This document shows, piece by piece, positions 19,198-20,331 of a stretch of 20,331 nt of DNA; position 1 is the first letter of the stretch, and each line of letters opens with the position of its first letter. The stretch comes from a virus. The DNA is taken from positions 1-20,331 of the IMG/VR virus record IMGVR_UViG_3300007735_000449. One strand, 5' to 3'. The position numbers and the translations under genes were made by a program. Below the pieces are notes generated by a model that was not told the origin of the DNA, did no database searches, and saw only the letters and a list, made by a program, of their open reading frames with translations.

Positions 19198-20331
19198 GCC
19201 GGCGTCGTGGGCGGGCGAGGACGAGATTGAGCTCCTGAGGCACTTCTGCCGGCAGGACTTCTGGACGTTCTTCCTGTACTGCTTCGGTGCATGGGCAAAC
19301 CCGAAGGGCCGTCGATGGATTGACCCCGAGGTCCATGAGCCGATGGCCCGGTGGTTCCAGAAGCACATCGACGAATGGCAGCAGTGGCGCAAGGACGGGG
19401 TGGGGAAGCAGAAGCACCTCGCCATCCTGGTCCACCGAGAGATCGGCAAGACCACCCTGTTCACTCGAGCCGGGCAGCTGTGGCTGCACCTGCGAGACCC
19501 CGAGATTGCGACCGCACTCGGAGCCGAGAAGGAAGGTCTCGCGGCCAAGATGCTCGAGGCCATGAAAGCCGTACTGGACGGGTCGGACTCCCACGCCCTA
19601 TGGACCCAGCTCTACGGCAACTGGTCCGAGAACGCCCGTAAGTGGACCAACAAGGAAATCGTGCACTCGGGTCGCAAGAACACCTCGCGTCAGGATCCCA
19701 GCGCGGTCGTGTTCGGCGTCGAGACGTCCATCACGGGTTCACACCCCGACGTCCTGTTCTACGACGACCCCATCTCCTACGAGCGTCTGACCACGGACAC
19801 CAACTGGCTGGCGTCGGTGAACTCGCAGATCTCATCGCTCATCCCGGTCATTCAGGGCGACGGATTGCTGGTGTGGGTCGGCACACGGTACGACGACGAG
19901 GACCATTTCGGCGTGGCGTTCCGCACCCAGGGCGTTGCCTCGGTGGAGGGGATGCAGACGGACAGCATCCCGCTGGACCCGGACGGGAACATCCACGTCT
20001 ACTTCATGGCTGGTCGGGACATGGATGGCAAGCCCACCACCCCGAACGTATGGCCCGAGGAGCGGCTCAAGCGGTACGAGAAGGCCGAGCCCCTGCGGTA
20101 CGCGGCCCAGATCATGAACGACCCCAACATCTCGGAACTGAACCCCATCACCCGCGACCAGATTGTCCAGTGCGCGGTGGAGAAGAAGGACGTTCCGTGG
20201 TCGAGTCTGCGGTTCGCCATCTGTTGCGACACCGCGTTCTCCGATGGAAGCAAAGTCAGCTCGAAGGACGAGACCGTGATGGTGGTGCATGGCTATCCGA
20301 GGAACGGATCGGGAGACGTGTACATCACCGT
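19175..20331 (+). CDS. terL: Terminase large subunit (partial, 385 codons seen)
   Basis: ATG 19175 overlaps the small-subunit gene by 23 bases, and the frame runs off the right edge. The ATPase has a variant Walker A LVHREIGKTT (85-94) and Walker B VLFYDDP (193-199), with the motif LLVWVGTRYDDEDH (231-244). The start of the RNase-H-like nuclease is RFAICCDTAF with Asp352. It powers DNA packaging into the prohead and cuts the concatemer. The C-terminal nuclease residues lie outside the window. Identity is clear from motif order and size. Confidence 0.92.
   Translation, partial: MSTPKKREPASWAGEDEIELLRHFCRQDFWTFFLYCFGAWANPKGRRWIDPEVHEPMARWFQKHIDEWQQWRKDGVGKQKHLAILVHREIGKTTLFTRAGQLWLHLRDPEIATALGAEKEGLAAKMLEAMKAVLDGSDSHALWTQLYGNWSENARKWTNKEIVHSGRKNTSRQDPSAVVFGVETSITGSHPDVLFYDDPISYERLTTDTNWLASVNSQISSLIPVIQGDGLLVWVGTRYDDEDHFGVAFRTQGVASVEGMQTDSIPLDPDGNIHVYFMAGRDMDGKPTTPNVWPEERLKRYEKAEPLRYAAQIMNDPNISELNPITRDQIVQCAVEKKDVPWSSLRFAICCDTAFSDGSKVSSKDETVMVVHGYPRNGSGDVYIT

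Overview
This 20.3-kb, GC-rich window reads as part of the genome of a tailed double-stranded DNA bacteriophage. The evidence is a terminase large subunit preceded by a probable small subunit, a DnaB-type helicase with an O-like initiator, an M15 endolysin with a holin candidate, and three large virion-associated proteins. Genes are packed with ATGA, GTGA and TAATG overlaps, GTG starts are common, and most small genes have no recognisable function. I saw no tRNA, integrase, DNA polymerase, primase or phage RNA polymerase inside the window, so lifestyle is undecided. Portal, capsid and most tail genes must lie outside it. The host cannot be named from the sequence.

Layout. (1) Positions 1-6140, rightward: the end of a structural gene, three virion or DNA-ejection-type proteins, an M15 endolysin, two membrane miniproteins, an HELLH metallopeptidase-like protein, a calcineurin-like phosphoesterase, a small possible winged-helix protein and a holin-like protein. 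A strong hairpin at 6162-6189 separates this block from the next, convergent one. (2) Positions 6200-14496, leftward: about 25 small genes. They include an HNH (NinG-like) protein, a Cas4/RecB-like PD-(D/E)XK nuclease, an XRE-type regulator, a DUF6165-like protein, a cysteine-rich DUF7227-like protein and at least six CxxC zinc-ribbon miniproteins. Three sigma70-like promoters (near 14560, 12570 and 11635) drive parts of it, and their leaders share a common design. (3) Positions 14573-15257: a gene-free divergent region crowded with TGCAC/GTGCA motifs and direct repeats. (4) Positions 15258 to the end, rightward: an O-like initiator whose linker carries iterons, a short DUF6321-like protein, the DnaB-like helicase, two small basic proteins (one DUF6496-like), a zinc-ribbon plus beta-domain protein, and terminase small and large subunits.

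How it may work together. The initiator probably binds the iterons inside its own gene and loads the DnaB-like helicase, as lambda O/P do; host enzymes would then replicate the DNA. The leftward block looks like early or host-takeover genes under shared control. The rightward block 1-6140 would be late.

The least explained signals are at DNA level: about 53 copies of CTCGAG (several-fold over expectation) with a sharp gap at 12.85-15.3 kb; 14 same-orientation copies of GTGCCAC in 1.3 kb; GGGCCC enrichment inside the CTCGAG-free arc; iterons inside the initiator gene; and a triplicated promoter, hairpin and poly-G ribosome-binding leader.
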